From NCBI RefSeq assembly GCF_008802365.1, contig NZ_VZQZ01000004.1, positions 271,728-335,727 of the forward strand: a stretch of DNA of 64,000 nucleotides. The letters run 5' to 3'. Shown in pieces: positions 54,252 through 63,686 of the stretch (position 1 is its first letter; the number at the start of each line of letters is the position of its first letter). The position numbers were made by a program, and so were the translations under genes. The notes under the pieces were generated by a model that saw nothing but the letters and a program-made list of their open reading frames with translations, did no database searches and was not told the origin of the DNA. The DNA is from Oryzomonas japonica. GTDB lineage: Bacteria > Desulfobacterota > Desulfuromonadia > Geobacterales > Pseudopelobacteraceae.

Positions 54252-55433
54252 ATGATGCGATTGTTGTGCATACTGCTGATGCTTGCAGCGGCTTCCCCTG
54301 GCTGGGGCGACAGCCCCAAGGACGAACTGAAGGGGGTCAAGCGGGAGATCAAGGCGAAGAGGCAACTCATCACCAAGACCCGCAAGGTCGAAGCGGTCGT
54401 CTCCACGGAACTCCAGGAGATCGACCGGTCCCTGGAACGGAAGATGAACGACCTGGGCAGCCTCGACCGCGACCTGCGGAACGTGGAATCGAACCTTGAC
54501 CGCACCGGGCGCACCATCGCCCTGGTTACGGAAGAGACCAACCGGAAGAAGCGGGAGATCGAGCGCCGCCTCGTCTCGCTCTACAAGGCGGGCGAACTGG
54601 GCGTGCTGCGCATGTTCTTCTCCGCCGAGTCGTTTCCCCAGATGGCGGAGAACATCCGCTACATGCGTTCCATTCTGGAGAATGACAAAAAAATATTTGC
54701 AGAGTATACTACCAGGATTGAGGAATTGCGCCGGCTGAAGGCCTCCCTGGAACAGGACATGACCAGGAAGGAACGCATCAAGAACGGCATAGCCTCCAAA
54801 AAGCGCGAGATCGAACAGGAAAAGAACAAGAAGTTTGCGTACCTGATCAAGGTCCGCCAGGACCGCAAGGGGTACGAATCGTCGCTCAAGGAACTGCAGG
54901 CCAACGCATCCCGTTTGCAGGCCATGCTGAACCGCCTTGAGGCGCTGAGCCGGAAAAAGCTTTCATCCCGGCACGAAAAGCCGGGGAGCAAGCTCAAGCC
55001 GCTCCCGGAACTTCCGCCGGTGCCCGATCGGGGGTTTGCCTCACAGAAGGGGCGCATGGCGTTGCCGGTTCGGGGTGACATCATCGAAACGTACGGCAAA
55101 CACAAACACCCGGAATTCAATTCCTATACCTTCAGCAAAGGGCTCTCCATCGCTGCCGGCGCCGGTACGGAGATCAAGGCTATCTACGATGGCAGCGTGA
55201 TCTTTGCCGACTACTTCAAGGGGTACGGCAACATGATCATTGTCGATCATGGCGGCGGCTATTTCAGCCTCTACGCCCACGCCGCGAAGATAACGAAGAA
55301 GGTGGGCGCCGAGGTTGGCAAAAACGAGACGCTGGCCACGGTGGGGGATGTGGATTCCGCCAAGGGGCCGATGCTGTACTTCGAAATAAGGCACCAGGGC
55401 AAGCCGGTGGACCCGGCCGGCTGGGTGCGGTAG
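54252..55433 (+). CDS. EnvC-like murein hydrolase activator (coiled coil + degenerate LytM)
   Basis: 393 residues from the ATG at 54252. Signal peptide (about 1-18), long coiled coil (25-250, with many Lys/Arg/Glu) and a LytM/M23 domain (about 275-393: LPVRGDIIETYG, GLSIAAGAGTEIKAIYDGSVIFADYFKGYGNMIIVDH). Catalytic His/Asp are partly replaced (FSKGLSI for the H..D motif), as in EnvC and NlpD, which activate amidases rather than cut themselves. The position directly after ftsEX fits this: FtsEX bends EnvC to release amidase activity. The ribosome site is weak. Confidence 0.85.
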   Translation: MMRLLCILLMLAAASPGWGDSPKDELKGVKREIKAKRQLITKTRKVEAVVSTELQEIDRSLERKMNDLGSLDRDLRNVESNLDRTGRTIALVTEETNRKKREIERRLVSLYKAGELGVLRMFFSAESFPQMAENIRYMRSILENDKKIFAEYTTRIEELRRLKASLEQDMTRKERIKNGIASKKREIEQEKNKKFAYLIKVRQDRKGYESSLKELQANASRLQAMLNRLEALSRKKLSSRHEKPGSKLKPLPELPPVPDRGFASQKGRMALPVRGDIIETYGKHKHPEFNSYTFSKGLSIAAGAGTEIKAIYDGSVIFADYFKGYGNMIIVDHGGGYFSLYAHAAKITKKVGAEVGKNETLATVGDVDSAKGPMLYFEIRHQGKPVDPAGWVR

Positions 55434-55481
55434 CTCTACTTTAGATATCCTAACGCTGTTCAATACAAACGGAGGCAGAAG

Positions 55482-56840
55482 ATGTTCACAATCGGCAGGA
55501 GAAAGAAGAAGGTGGTGGTCGGCTTTGCACTCGTGGTAGCTGTCCTCGTTGTTTTCATCGGTATCAGCACGCAGCGGCACGCGGCGGCGGAGGGCAAGGG
55601 GAGCGATTACGAGTCGATCGAACTCTTTACGGATGTCATGGCGATCATCAAGAAGAGTTACGTGGACGAGGTCGATACCAAGAAGCTCATCTACGGCGCG
55701 ATCAACGGCATGCTTTCGTCCCTCGACCCCCACAGTTCCTTTATGTCCCCCGAGACCTACAAGGAGATGAAGATCGATACCAAGGGGGCCTTCGGCGGGC
55801 TGGGAATCGAGATTTCAACCAAGGACGGCATCCTGACCGTCATTTCTCCCATTGAGGATACGCCCGCTTTCAAGGCCGGGATCAAGGCAGGCGACCAGAT
55901 TCTCAAGATCGACGACAAATTCACCAAGGACCTGAATATCAACGACGCGGTCAAGCGGATGCGCGGCCCCAAGGGGACCAAGGTCGTTTTGACCATTATG
56001 CGGGACGGTTTCGAAAAACCGCAGGACTTTACCCTGGTGCGCGATGTGATCCAGGTGAAGAGCGTCCGTTCCCGCCTGCTGGACGATGGCTACGGGTATG
56101 TGCGCATCGCCCAGTTCCAGGAAAAGACCGACGAAGACCTCACCAAAGCCCTCAAATCCCTCAAGGATGAAAACAAAGGCGACCTCAAGGGGCTGGTCCT
56201 CGACCTGCGCAACGATCCCGGCGGGCTCCTGGATCAGGCTGTGCGGGTGGTAGACCACTTCATCGCCGAAGGGCAGATGGTTGTGTATACCGAGGGACGT
56301 GAAAAGGATTCCAAGATGCAATTCACGGCCAAAAAGGGCGGCAAGGAGCCGAACTATGCGATTGTCGTGCTGATCAACGGCGGCAGCGCTAGCGCTTCCG
56401 AGATCGTGGCCGGAGCGCTGCAGGACCACAAACGGGCCATTATCATGGGGACCCAGAGTTTCGGCAAGGGATCTGTCCAGACGATCATCCCACTCTCGGA
56501 CGATTCAGGTTTGCGCCTCACCACGGCCCGTTACTACACGCCCAAAGGCCGTTCCATCCAGGCCAAGGGCATAACCCCCGACATCACGGTCGAGCGTCTG
56601 GAACTGCCCAAGGAAACCGCGGAGAAGAAAGAGTTCATGCATATCCGCGAGAAGGACCTGGAGCACCATTTCGAAAACGAGGATAAGGCCGACCAGGGAG
56701 CCACCAAAAAGGACGTCAAAAAGGAAAAAACTGCCCAGCAGAAAGTTGACGATACCTTGAAGAACGACTATCAGGCCATGCGCGCCCTTGACCTCCTCAA
56801 AGGGTGGGACATCCTGAAAACCATGGGACCGGGCAAGTAG
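55482..56840 (+). CDS. S41-family C-terminal processing peptidase (CtpA)
   Basis: 452 residues. A membrane anchor near residues 10-30, then a PDZ domain (about 85-165: GAFGGLGIEISTKDGILTVISPIEDTPAFKAGIK) and the S41 catalytic core with Ser in NGGSASASEIVAG near 305 and Lys in SFGKGSVQ near 330. Ctp proteases trim periplasmic proteins, including lipoproteins or cell-wall enzymes. Located after the EnvC-like gene, a common order in Deltaproteobacteria. The last 60 residues are charged and unique. GGAGGCAGAAG precedes the ATG. Confidence 0.92.
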   Translation: MFTIGRRKKKVVVGFALVVAVLVVFIGISTQRHAAAEGKGSDYESIELFTDVMAIIKKSYVDEVDTKKLIYGAINGMLSSLDPHSSFMSPETYKEMKIDTKGAFGGLGIEISTKDGILTVISPIEDTPAFKAGIKAGDQILKIDDKFTKDLNINDAVKRMRGPKGTKVVLTIMRDGFEKPQDFTLVRDVIQVKSVRSRLLDDGYGYVRIAQFQEKTDEDLTKALKSLKDENKGDLKGLVLDLRNDPGGLLDQAVRVVDHFIAEGQMVVYTEGREKDSKMQFTAKKGGKEPNYAIVVLINGGSASASEIVAGALQDHKRAIIMGTQSFGKGSVQTIIPLSDDSGLRLTTARYYTPKGRSIQAKGITPDITVERLELPKETAEKKEFMHIREKDLEHHFENEDKADQGATKKDVKKEKTAQQKVDDTLKNDYQAMRALDLLKGWDILKTMGPGK

Positions 56841-56906
56841 GTCGCCTGCCCGGGTGCGCGCGGGAAACCGGCGCCCCCGGGCGGGCTCACGTCCCACAAC
56901 ACTACG

Positions 56907-57887
56907 GTGAATAAACCAAGAAACAATAGATATAAACAGAAACAGGGCGGCAGCCGTATCGCCGCCCTGGCTGTTGTGGCGGTCATTGTACTTGCCGTTG
57001 GCCTCTATCTGATGAACACCCCCCGGGGTAACGCACCTCCTCCTGTTCCCCCGCCCCATGTCGTAACCCCCCCCCATGCTCAGGACCAAGGTGCGCGTCG
57101 GCCCTCGGAATCGGCTCCGCTGGCGCCCGCGACGGCACGGCCGGCCCATAAGGAGTATCCGAAGGAAACCGCCACCACCGAAGAAGAGGAAGAAAAGCCG
57201 GCCACAGGGCGAAAGGGGGGCACCCATGGGCAACTGGCCGTCATCATCGACGATATGGGGAGTAGCCTGCAGGAGGCCCGCGCCCTGGCGGGCATCGGCC
57301 TCCCCGTGACCTTCTCCATTATCCCCGGCCTGCGCCATGACCGGGAGGTGGCGGACTTCGCCGCCCAAAGCGGCATCGAGACCATGATCCATATCCCCAT
57401 GCAGTCCAAGGGATGGCCCCAGCGCAGGCTGGAGGCCAACGGGCTCCTGCTCGCCATGGACGACGCCGCCATCCGCGAGCATATGGGCGACTATGCGCTC
57501 CGCATCCCCCGGGCCCTGGGGGTGAACAACCACATGGGCTCCGAGTTCACCGAGCACGAGGACAAGATGAGGACGGTGCTGGGGGTGCTGAAGGGGAGGG
57601 GGTTGTTCTTTGTGGACAGCGTGACGACGCCCCAGACGGTCGGACTGCGCCTGGCGCGTGAGATGGGGGTGAAAGCGGGCAAACGGAACGTGTTTCTCGA
57701 TAACGAGCAGGACGGCGCCTACATCCGCGGGCAACTTGGCCAGGCGGTGCGGCTGGCAAAGCGAAACGGCGCCGCCATCGCCATCTGCCACCCGCACCCG
57801 GCAACCATTGCCACCCTGGCCGAGGCGCTGCCGACCCTGGCCGGGCAGGGGATCACCCTGGTCGCGGTTTCGCGTCTGGTGCGGTAA
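56907..57887 (+). CDS. Divergent polysaccharide deacetylase family protein
   Basis: 326 residues, GTG start at 56907. One membrane span (about 18-37), then a Pro/Thr/Glu-rich linker (40-110), then a catalytic-type fold (AVIIDDMGSSLQEARALAGIGLPVTFSIIPGLRHDREVAD; NHMGSEFTEHEDKM; AIAICHPHPAT). The family (PF04748 type) keeps the acidic and His residues of polysaccharide deacetylases. It probably acts on peptidoglycan or lipid-linked sugars; substrate unknown. It ends the ftsEX group; the terminator at 57928 follows. Confidence 0.87.
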   Translation: MNKPRNNRYKQKQGGSRIAALAVVAVIVLAVGLYLMNTPRGNAPPPVPPPHVVTPPHAQDQGARRPSESAPLAPATARPAHKEYPKETATTEEEEEKPATGRKGGTHGQLAVIIDDMGSSLQEARALAGIGLPVTFSIIPGLRHDREVADFAAQSGIETMIHIPMQSKGWPQRRLEANGLLLAMDDAAIREHMGDYALRIPRALGVNNHMGSEFTEHEDKMRTVLGVLKGRGLFFVDSVTTPQTVGLRLAREMGVKAGKRNVFLDNEQDGAYIRGQLGQAVRLAKRNGAAIAICHPHPATIATLAEALPTLAGQGITLVAVSRLVR

Positions 57888-57927
57888 CAGCGACGTACGG
57901 CGTCATGCCGGCAGTCAAAGGGACAAA

Positions 57928-57963
57928 AAAGGGGGGGCAGCTTGTGTAAGCTGTCCCCCCTTT
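57928..57963. terminator. Bidirectional terminator after the deacetylase and ribBA genes
   Basis: A 16-base stem (57928-57943 with 57948-57963) with a GTGT loop. On the minus strand a T-run follows, so it closes the rib cluster; on the plus strand it closes the ftsEX block. Confidence 0.85.
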
Positions 57964-58004
57964 GCATTGGTAATGGAGCGGGAAATAGACGACGTGGGCC
58001 GGGG

Positions 58005-59210
58005 TCAGAGGTTCTTCAGCAGGTGGCCCATCTTTGCCTGTTTGGTCTTGAGGTACTTGCGGTTGCTCTCGTTGGGGACGGCCTCGATGGCGACCCGCTC
58101 GATGATATCGATCCCGTAGCCCTGTAAGCCGATGAGCTTTTTGGGGTTGTTGGTCAGGAGGCGAATCTTGGTGATGCCCAGGGTAAGCAGAATCTGGGCT
58201 CCGATGCCGTAATCGCGCAGATCGGCCTTGAAACCCAACTCCAGATTGGCTTCCACCGTGTCGCGGCCCCGATCCTGGAGTTCATAGGCGCGGAGCTTGT
58301 TGATCAGGCCGATGCCTCGCCCTTCCTGGCGCATGTAGAGGATAACCCCTTTCCCCTCCCGCTCGATCATCTCCATGGCGCGGTGCAGCTGCTCCCCGCA
58401 GTCGCAGCGTTTGCTCCCGAGGACATCGCCGGTCAGGCACTCGGAATGCACCCTGACCAGGATGGATTCCCCTTTGGCAAACTCTCCCTTGACCAGGGCG
58501 ATGTGATCCAGGTGGTCCACATCATTTTCAAAGGCGATGGCCTTCCACTCTCCGCCGTACACCGACGGGAGATGGGCCTCGGCCACGGTGCGCACGAGAC
58601 GTTCGTGCCGCAACCGGTAGGCGACCAGATCGGCCACGGTGCAAATCTTGATGCCGTGCTCTTGTGCGAATTTTTGCAATTCCGGCATGCGCGACATGGT
58701 GCCGTCGTCGTTCATGATCTCGCAGATGACCCCGGCCGGTTTCAGTCCCGCCAAACGCGCCAGATCCACCGAACCCTCGGTCTGTCCCGACCGGACCAGG
58801 ACGCCACCCTTGCGGGCGCGCAGGGGGAAGATGTGGCCGGGGCTGACTAGGTCATTCGAGGTCGCCTTGTCGGCAACGGCGGTCAGGACGGTGTGGGCCC
58901 GGTCGGCGGCCGAGATGCCGGTGGTGACCCCGTGTTTTGCCTCGATGGAGATGGTGAACGCGGTTTCAAAGGGGGAGGTGTTGTCGCGCACCATGGGGCG
59001 CAGACCGAGTTCGTCGCACTTTTCGCCCGTCATGGTCAGACAGATCAGGCCGCGGCCGTATTTTGCCATGAAATTTATCGCCTCCGGCGTGACCGCCTCG
59101 GCCGCCATGGTCAGGTCGCCCTCGTTCTCCCGGTCCTCGTCATCGGCCAGGATGACCATCTTTCCCTGCCGGATGTCCTCTATCGCTTCTTCTATGGTTG
59201 CTATCGGCAT
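58005..59210 (-). CDS. ribBA: Bifunctional DHBP synthase / GTP cyclohydrolase II
   Basis: 401 residues. N-terminal DHBP synthase (about 1-200: [21 protein letters not shown]; metal-binding residues in [10 protein letters not shown]) and C-terminal GTP cyclohydrolase II (about 205-400: [24 protein letters not shown] with the zinc Cys; RQEGRGIGL). These make the two precursors of riboflavin. The ATG at 59210 is 21 bases after the ribE stop, so it follows ribD-ribE. The gene ends before the shared terminator. Confidence 0.96.
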   Translation of the reverse strand: MPIATIEEAIEDIRQGKMVILADDEDRENEGDLTMAAEAVTPEAINFMAKYGRGLICLTMTGEKCDELGLRPMVRDNTSPFETAFTISIEAKHGVTTGISAADRAHTVLTAVADKATSNDLVSPGHIFPLRARKGGVLVRSGQTEGSVDLARLAGLKPAGVICEIMNDDGTMSRMPELQKFAQEHGIKICTVADLVAYRLRHERLVRTVAEAHLPSVYGGEWKAIAFENDVDHLDHIALVKGEFAKGESILVRVHSECLTGDVLGSKRCDCGEQLHRAMEMIEREGKGVILYMRQEGRGIGLINKLRAYELQDRGRDTVEANLELGFKADLRDYGIGAQILLTLGITKIRLLTNNPKKLIGLQGYGIDIIERVAIEAVPNESNRKYLKTKQAKMGHLLKNL

Positions 59211-59231
59211 GTGAACACGATTCCTTTCTGC

Positions 59232-59873
59232 TTACAAAAATCCATTTTCCGCCAACGTCTTCATGCTTAATCCGGCGCCGTCCTTCCAGGGGGAGGCCAA
59301 GCGCTCGATGTATTTCCCCAGGATATCGGTTTCGATGTTCACGCTGTCTCCCGGTGTCAGGCCCGCCAAGGTGGTTTTGGCAAAGGAGTGGGGGATTACG
59401 GTGACGGTAAACCCGTCGCCGCTCACCTCGTTTACGGTCAGGCTGATCCCGTTTATGGCCACCGACCCCTTTTTGACCAGGTAACGGGCGAATCCGGCCG
59501 GGAGGGTGAAGGTCAGAACATGATAGCCGGAAGCCTGCTCGATCCTTGTCAGCGCGCCGCAGCAATCCACATGCCCGGTTACCATATGCCCCCCCAGGCG
59601 GTCACCCATGCGCAGGGCCCGCTCCAGGTTGACCTTGTCGCCCGTTCTCAGTGACTCAAAGGTGCTTTTGGAGATAGTCTCCGGTGAGACGTCGAAGGTC
59701 AGGACCGTGCCGGAGATGCTGGTGACCGTCAGGCAGATGCCGTTGACTGCCACCGAGTCGCCCAGGGCGATCTCGTGGGCGGGGAGGGCGGTTGCGACGC
59801 CGAGCACGGCCGCCCTGTCACTGCGCCTGAAGGAGGTCACCGTGCCCATGTCTTCGATCAGGCCGGTGAACAC
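59232..59873 (-). CDS. ribE: Riboflavin synthase alpha chain
   Basis: 213 residues, GTG start at 59873 with GGAGG before it. The enzyme joins two lumazine molecules to riboflavin plus pyrimidinedione. The two repeated beta-barrel domains are visible as [15 protein letters not shown] and later LGGHMVTGHVDCCGALTRI, with the pattern AVNGICLTV / AINGISLTV in each half. It overlaps the end of ribD by 16 bases. No FMN riboswitch-like leader was seen in front of the cluster. Confidence 0.95.
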   Translation of the reverse strand: MFTGLIEDMGTVTSFRRSDRAAVLGVATALPAHEIALGDSVAVNGICLTVTSISGTVLTFDVSPETISKSTFESLRTGDKVNLERALRMGDRLGGHMVTGHVDCCGALTRIEQASGYHVLTFTLPAGFARYLVKKGSVAINGISLTVNEVSGDGFTVTVIPHSFAKTTLAGLTPGDSVNIETDILGKYIERLASPWKDGAGLSMKTLAENGFL

Positions 59874-60967
59874 ACTGCCTCCGCCGGCCAGGCGTGGACG
59901 ATGATGTCCTGGCCGCTATGGGCGATCTGGCCGAATTTCAGCTTGATCGCCTGGTCCATGCTGGTGATTCCGCGCAGGGTGAAGGGCGCGAATCCGTCGG
60001 AGCCTATGATCTTGGGCGCCAGGAAAAAGATGAACTCGTCGATGACGTTGTTTTGCAGCATCTCGCCCGCCAGCCTGCTTCCCCCCTCGAGGAGGATGGA
60101 CTGTATTCCCCGCTTGCCGAGTTTCTGCAGCAGATCCACCATGGAAACCCGGCCGTCGTATTCGTCGCAGACGATGACGGTGGCCCCCTGTTGGGTGTAG
60201 CGCAGATGCACCCGGGGATTGCTTTCGGTGGTGGCGATGATGGTGCCGTGGGCCATGCTCTCGCTGAGCACGCCGACGCTCTCCGGGGTCCGCAGCCGGG
60301 TGTCCAGGATGATCCTGAGGGGGTTGCGCCCCTTCACATGGCGGACCGTCAATTGGGGATTGTCGGCGATGATCGTATCCACGCCCACCATGATGGCGTC
60401 GTGGGCCGCCCGCAGCCGGTGGGTATAGCGCCGCGAATCCAGGCAACTGATCCACTGGGATTCGCCGGTGACGGTCGCGATGTTGCCGTCCAGAGTCATG
60501 GCGCATTTGTAGGTCACATAGGGGAGGCCGGTGGTGACGTGCTTGATGAAGGGGCGGTTGATGGCCCGGCACTCCGCCTCCATGACGCCGTGTTCCACGA
60601 TGATGCCTGCCTTGCGCAGCAGGGCGAATCCTCTGCCCGCCACCTGGGGGTTGGGGTCGACCATGCCGGCAACCACCCGCCGCACGCCGGCGGCGATCAG
60701 GGCCTTGGCGCAGGGGGGCGTGCGACCGGTATGGCTGCAGGGCTCCAATGTGACAAAGACATCGGCACCCCGGGCCTCGGAACCGGCCATGGAGAGCGCG
60801 TTAACTTCGGCATGGGGCAGACCGGCCTTCTGGTGCCACCCCTCGCCGACGACGCGCCCATCCTTGACAACGACGCATCCCACCGCTGGGTTGGGCGATG
60901 TTTTGCCGACCCCCTTGCGGGCCAGGGCGAGAGCCCGTTTCATATGGCGTTGGTCCTGTTCACTCAT
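59858..60967 (-). CDS. ribD: Bifunctional riboflavin deaminase/reductase
   Basis: 369 residues. N-terminal deaminase (about 1-145: [11 protein letters not shown], and [16 protein letters not shown] for the zinc site) and C-terminal reductase (about 150-365: [41 protein letters not shown]). It performs the second and third steps of riboflavin synthesis. The ATG at 60967 overlaps the nrdR stop by four bases, so it is in the same transcript. Confidence 0.96.
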   Translation of the reverse strand: MSEQDQRHMKRALALARKGVGKTSPNPAVGCVVVKDGRVVGEGWHQKAGLPHAEVNALSMAGSEARGADVFVTLEPCSHTGRTPPCAKALIAAGVRRVVAGMVDPNPQVAGRGFALLRKAGIIVEHGVMEAECRAINRPFIKHVTTGLPYVTYKCAMTLDGNIATVTGESQWISCLDSRRYTHRLRAAHDAIMVGVDTIIADNPQLTVRHVKGRNPLRIILDTRLRTPESVGVLSESMAHGTIIATTESNPRVHLRYTQQGATVIVCDEYDGRVSMVDLLQKLGKRGIQSILLEGGSRLAGEMLQNNVIDEFIFFLAPKIIGSDGFAPFTLRGITSMDQAIKLKFGQIAHSGQDIIVHAWPAEAVCSPA

Positions 60968-61416
60968 TTTTTGAGCAGCTCCTGTAACTCCTGCATGAAT
61001 TCACCAATATCGCGGAACGACCGGTAGACGGAGGCAAAACGGACATAGGCCACCTCATCCATGCCGTGCAACTCCTTCATGAGCCACTCACCGATAGCCG
61101 TCGTGGATATTTCACGCTCGGGAGATTCCTGTATCTTGCTCTCCAGCCGGTCCACCAGGCGTTCGATTTCGTCGATGGATATGGGACGCTTTTCACAAGC
61201 CTTTTTGATGCCGGAGACGATCTTCATCCGGTCGAACGGCTCGCGGCGTCCATCCTTTTTGCATACCAGTGGGAGCATCTCTTCGATGCGCTCGTGGGTG
61301 GTGAAACGCTTGGCGCACCCCTCGCACTCCCGCCGACGTCTGATGGCGGATCCCCCTTTGTCGGGGCGCGAGTCCACAACCTTGCTGTCGGGATGGCTGC
61401 AAAAAGGGCATTTCAC
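60964..61416 (-). CDS. nrdR: Transcriptional repressor NrdR
   Basis: 150 residues, GTG start at 61416 with GGAGG eight bases upstream; the longer frame from 61662 is not used. Zinc ribbon [15 protein letters not shown] and [10 protein letters not shown] at residues 3-40, followed by the ATP-cone ([23 protein letters not shown]). NrdR senses ATP/dATP and represses ribonucleotide reductase genes. No ribonucleotide reductase gene is in the window. It is embedded ahead of ribD, as in many genomes. Confidence 0.95.
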   Translation of the reverse strand: MKCPFCSHPDSKVVDSRPDKGGSAIRRRRECEGCAKRFTTHERIEEMLPLVCKKDGRREPFDRMKIVSGIKKACEKRPISIDEIERLVDRLESKIQESPEREISTTAIGEWLMKELHGMDEVAYVRFASVYRSFRDIGEFMQELQELLKK

Positions 61417-61418
61417 GG

Positions 61419-61880
61419 TCAGGAACCTCCGGTGTCGCCGATAAATTGTACCACGTTCAGGCCGCTTTCGGTGGTCATTTCCCGAGCAAGTTCGTCGGCA
61501 TACCCATCGCTGTAGACGATGGAGCGTATGCCTGCGTTGATGATCATCTTGGTGCAGATGATACAGGGCATGGTGGTGCAGTAGAGGGTGGCGCCGTCGA
61601 TATTGGTGCCGTGGCGTGCAGCCTGGATGATGGCGTTTTGTTCGGCGTGCAGGCCACGGCACAACTCGTGGCGTTCGCCGGAAGGAACGCGAAGCCGTTC
61701 CCGCAGGCAGCCGGTGGCTTCACAGTGGCTGATGCCGGAAGGAACGCCGTTGTAGCCTGTGGCAAGGATGTTGCGGTCTTTGACAAGTACCGCCCCGACC
61801 TGTCGGCGCAGGCACGTGGAACGTGTTGCGACCAGGCGGGTGATATCCATGAAATACTGGTCCCATGATGGGCGGGGCAT
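61419..61880 (-). CDS. dCMP deaminase / ComEB-like zinc deaminase
   Basis: 153 residues with a cytidine-deaminase fold: [21 protein letters not shown], the zinc motif HAEQNAI near 78, and [13 protein letters not shown] near 104. ComEB-type dCMP deaminases make dUMP for thymidylate synthesis; the sequence fits this better than tRNA deaminases. The start at 61880 has a weak ribosome site; it leads the minus-strand unit with nrdR and ribD. Two bases separate it from nrdR. Confidence 0.9.
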   Translation of the reverse strand: MPRPSWDQYFMDITRLVATRSTCLRRQVGAVLVKDRNILATGYNGVPSGISHCEATGCLRERLRVPSGERHELCRGLHAEQNAIIQAARHGTNIDGATLYCTTMPCIICTKMIINAGIRSIVYSDGYADELAREMTTESGLNVVQFIGDTGGS

Positions 61881-62053
61881 AAGAAGGTCTCTTTAAATGC
61901 AAGGATGTACACTAAATTACTCCAATATCCGCATGAGGTCAATATGTAAGCAGTTGCACGGGCGGCAGGCTCCGCGCATCTGTCGGAAAGCGGTGCGCCA
62001 ATCCGGCCTTATATGGTTGAAACCTCTGGGATTATTCCCTTTAGGCGAAGGTC

Positions 62054-62082
62054 TTGCATTTTTGCCGGGTGGATGGTAGTAT
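62054..62082 (+). promoter_or_regulatory. Putative sigma-70 promoter of rpoH
   Basis: TTGCAT (62054-62059) and TAGTAT (62077-62082) with a 17-base spacer, directly before the CIRCE operator. A repressor there would block initiation. Confidence 0.55.
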
Positions 62083-62109
62083 TTAGCAGTCAGGCGAGGA
62101 GAGTGCTAA
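62083..62109. promoter_or_regulatory. CIRCE operator (HrcA binding site) upstream of rpoH
   Basis: TTAGCAGTC (62083-62091), nine bases, GAGTGCTAA (62101-62109). This equals the CIRCE consensus TTAGCACTC-N9-GAGTGCTAA with a single mismatch in the left arm and exact spacing. HrcA represses heat-shock operons at such sites. The right arm is also part of a hairpin with CTCTCC downstream. Confidence 0.85.
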
Positions 62110-62154
62110 CGCTCTCCCTGGAACGCCATTAATTTCCCTTCCAGGAGAATCCAT

Positions 62155-63003
62155 ATGGTTACACGACTTCCGGTTGTAGCCGACAGTTTGACCCTGTATC
62201 TTGCGGAGATCAGGAAGGTCCCCCTTCTTTCGGAGGAGGAGGAACACCGCTTTGCGGTGAAGTTTTTCGAAGAAAAGGATCTGGAAGCGGCCCATTCGCT
62301 GATCACTGCAAACCTGCGTTTCGTGGTCAAGGTTGCCTCCGAATATCGCCATTACGGCATGAAGATGCTCGACCTGATTCAGGAGGGCAATATCGGCCTG
62401 ATGATGGCGGTGCGCAAGTTTAACCCCTATAAGGGAATCCGCCTGATCTCCTATGCGGTCTGGTGGATACGGGCCTATATACAGAATCATATCGTCTCCG
62501 CCTGGAGCCTCCTCAAGATCGGCACCACCCAGGCGCAGCGCAAACTGTTCTTCAAGCTGCGGGAGGCCAAGGACGCCATCCGCAGGTTGGGTAATGGTGA
62601 GGACGATCTTCACGCCACGGCCCTGTCGCTCAATGTGAGCGATCAGGAGGTCGCGGAGATGGAACAGCGCCTCCATGGAGAGGCATCCCTGGATGCCGAG
62701 ATTCCTGGGGGCGATGGCTTCACCCTGTTGGAAAATCTGGCGGACGACCGGCAAAATCAGGAAGAAGCCTTATCCGAGTTCCAAGAGAGCCAGCAGCTCC
62801 ATCGCCAGGTGGCGCGCGTCGTGGCGGGGCTGAACGAGAAGGAGCGCTTCATCGTGGAAAAACGGATCAGCGCCGATGAGCCTATGACCCTTCAGGAAAT
62901 CGCCACCCATTTCTCCATCTCCCGAGAGCGGGTGCGCCAGATAGAGGAAGCGGCATTGAAAAAGATGAAAACGGCGCTTACTCCTATGTTATCAGCTGCT
63001 TAG
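62155..63003 (+). CDS. rpoH: Heat-shock sigma factor RpoH (sigma-32)
   Basis: 282 residues. Region 2.1-2.4 is seen as LTLYLAEIRKVPLLSEEEEH, HYGMKMLDLIQEGNIGLMMAVRKFNPYKGIRLISYAVWWIRAYIQ; the RpoH box is near QRKLFFKLREA (residues 123-133), and region 4 is PMTLQEIATHFSISRERVRQIEEAALKKMK. It directs RNA polymerase to heat-shock promoters. The CIRCE site upstream suggests HrcA control of rpoH, linking two heat-shock systems. AGGAGAATCCAT precedes the ATG. Confidence 0.95.
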   Translation: MVTRLPVVADSLTLYLAEIRKVPLLSEEEEHRFAVKFFEEKDLEAAHSLITANLRFVVKVASEYRHYGMKMLDLIQEGNIGLMMAVRKFNPYKGIRLISYAVWWIRAYIQNHIVSAWSLLKIGTTQAQRKLFFKLREAKDAIRRLGNGEDDLHATALSLNVSDQEVAEMEQRLHGEASLDAEIPGGDGFTLLENLADDRQNQEEALSEFQESQQLHRQVARVVAGLNEKERFIVEKRISADEPMTLQEIATHFSISRERVRQIEEAALKKMKTALTPMLSAA

Positions 63004-63080
63004 TCGGTGTGACCCCCGGGCGCGGCACCTTTGCTGGGGGAGATTTTGAAAAACTTATTTTAGCATATCAGAAAAAAACC

Positions 63081-63109
63081 TTGACTTTGTCGGCATCTTT
63101 CTTTAAATA
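63081..63109 (+). promoter_or_regulatory. Putative promoter of the tRNA-tuf transcript
   Basis: TTGACT at 63081-63086 and a TTAAAT-like -10 at about 63103-63108, 35 bases before the first tRNA. An AT-rich stretch from 63050 to 63140 surrounds it. Confidence 0.55.
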
Positions 63110-63142
63110 AACAAATTCTGTTTCGCGATTAATGAAACAAGT

Positions 63143-63218
63143 GCTGGCGTAGCTCAATTGGTAGAGCAGCTGACTTGTAATCAGCAGGTTGCGGGTTCGA
63201 GTCCCATCGCCAGCTCCA
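63143..63218 (+). tRNA. tRNA-Thr (anticodon TGT)
   Basis: 76 bases including an encoded CCA. The acceptor GCTGGCG pairs with CGCCAGC, the T-loop is TTCGAGT and the anticodon arm is CTGACTTGTAATCAG with TGT. First of four tRNAs before tuf. Confidence 0.95.
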
Positions 63219-63258
63219 GCGAGTACAGAATGAATTAGGCTTTAGCATCATTCTCCCT

Positions 63259-63343
63259 GGAGGGATTCCCGAGCGGCCAAAGGGAACAGACTGTAAATCT
63301 GTCGTCGTAGACTTCGGAGGTTCGAATCCTCCTCCCTCCACCA
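63259..63343 (+). tRNA. tRNA-Tyr (anticodon GTA)
   Basis: 85 bases with a long variable arm (class II), acceptor GGAGGGA/TCCCTCC, anticodon loop CTGTAAAT and encoded CCA. Confidence 0.95.
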
Positions 63344-63449
63344 TACAATCATCGGAAGCCGGCAGCAGAATGTGAGTCCAGGAGACTGAGGTCGTTTGAA
63401 CTGGTAAGGATTGTGTTGGGGTGGTTTCCAAAAATCTTCATCTGGTAGC

Positions 63450-63526
63450 GCGGGAGTAGCTCAGTTGGCTAGAGCATCAGCCTTCCAAGCTGAGGGTCGC
63501 GGGTTCGAGTCCCGTTTCCCGCTCCA
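63450..63526 (+). tRNA. tRNA-Gly (anticodon TCC)
   Basis: 77 bases. Acceptor GCGGGAG/TTCCCGC, anticodon loop CTTCCAA with TCC, encoded CCA. Confidence 0.94.
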
Positions 63527-63532
63527 GTTATC

Positions 63533-63608
<76 letters not shown>

Positions 63609-63686
63609 TTTCTTTTCGGCAACACCCAACATAACTGTGTGCAGGTAGACAAAACAAAAGGCAATGAATGAGGAGGGCCTGTTATC

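Noticed and set aside
58005..61880. FMN riboswitch in the rib cluster
   Set aside because: The rib genes follow nrdR with overlaps, and no conserved riboswitch core was seen.
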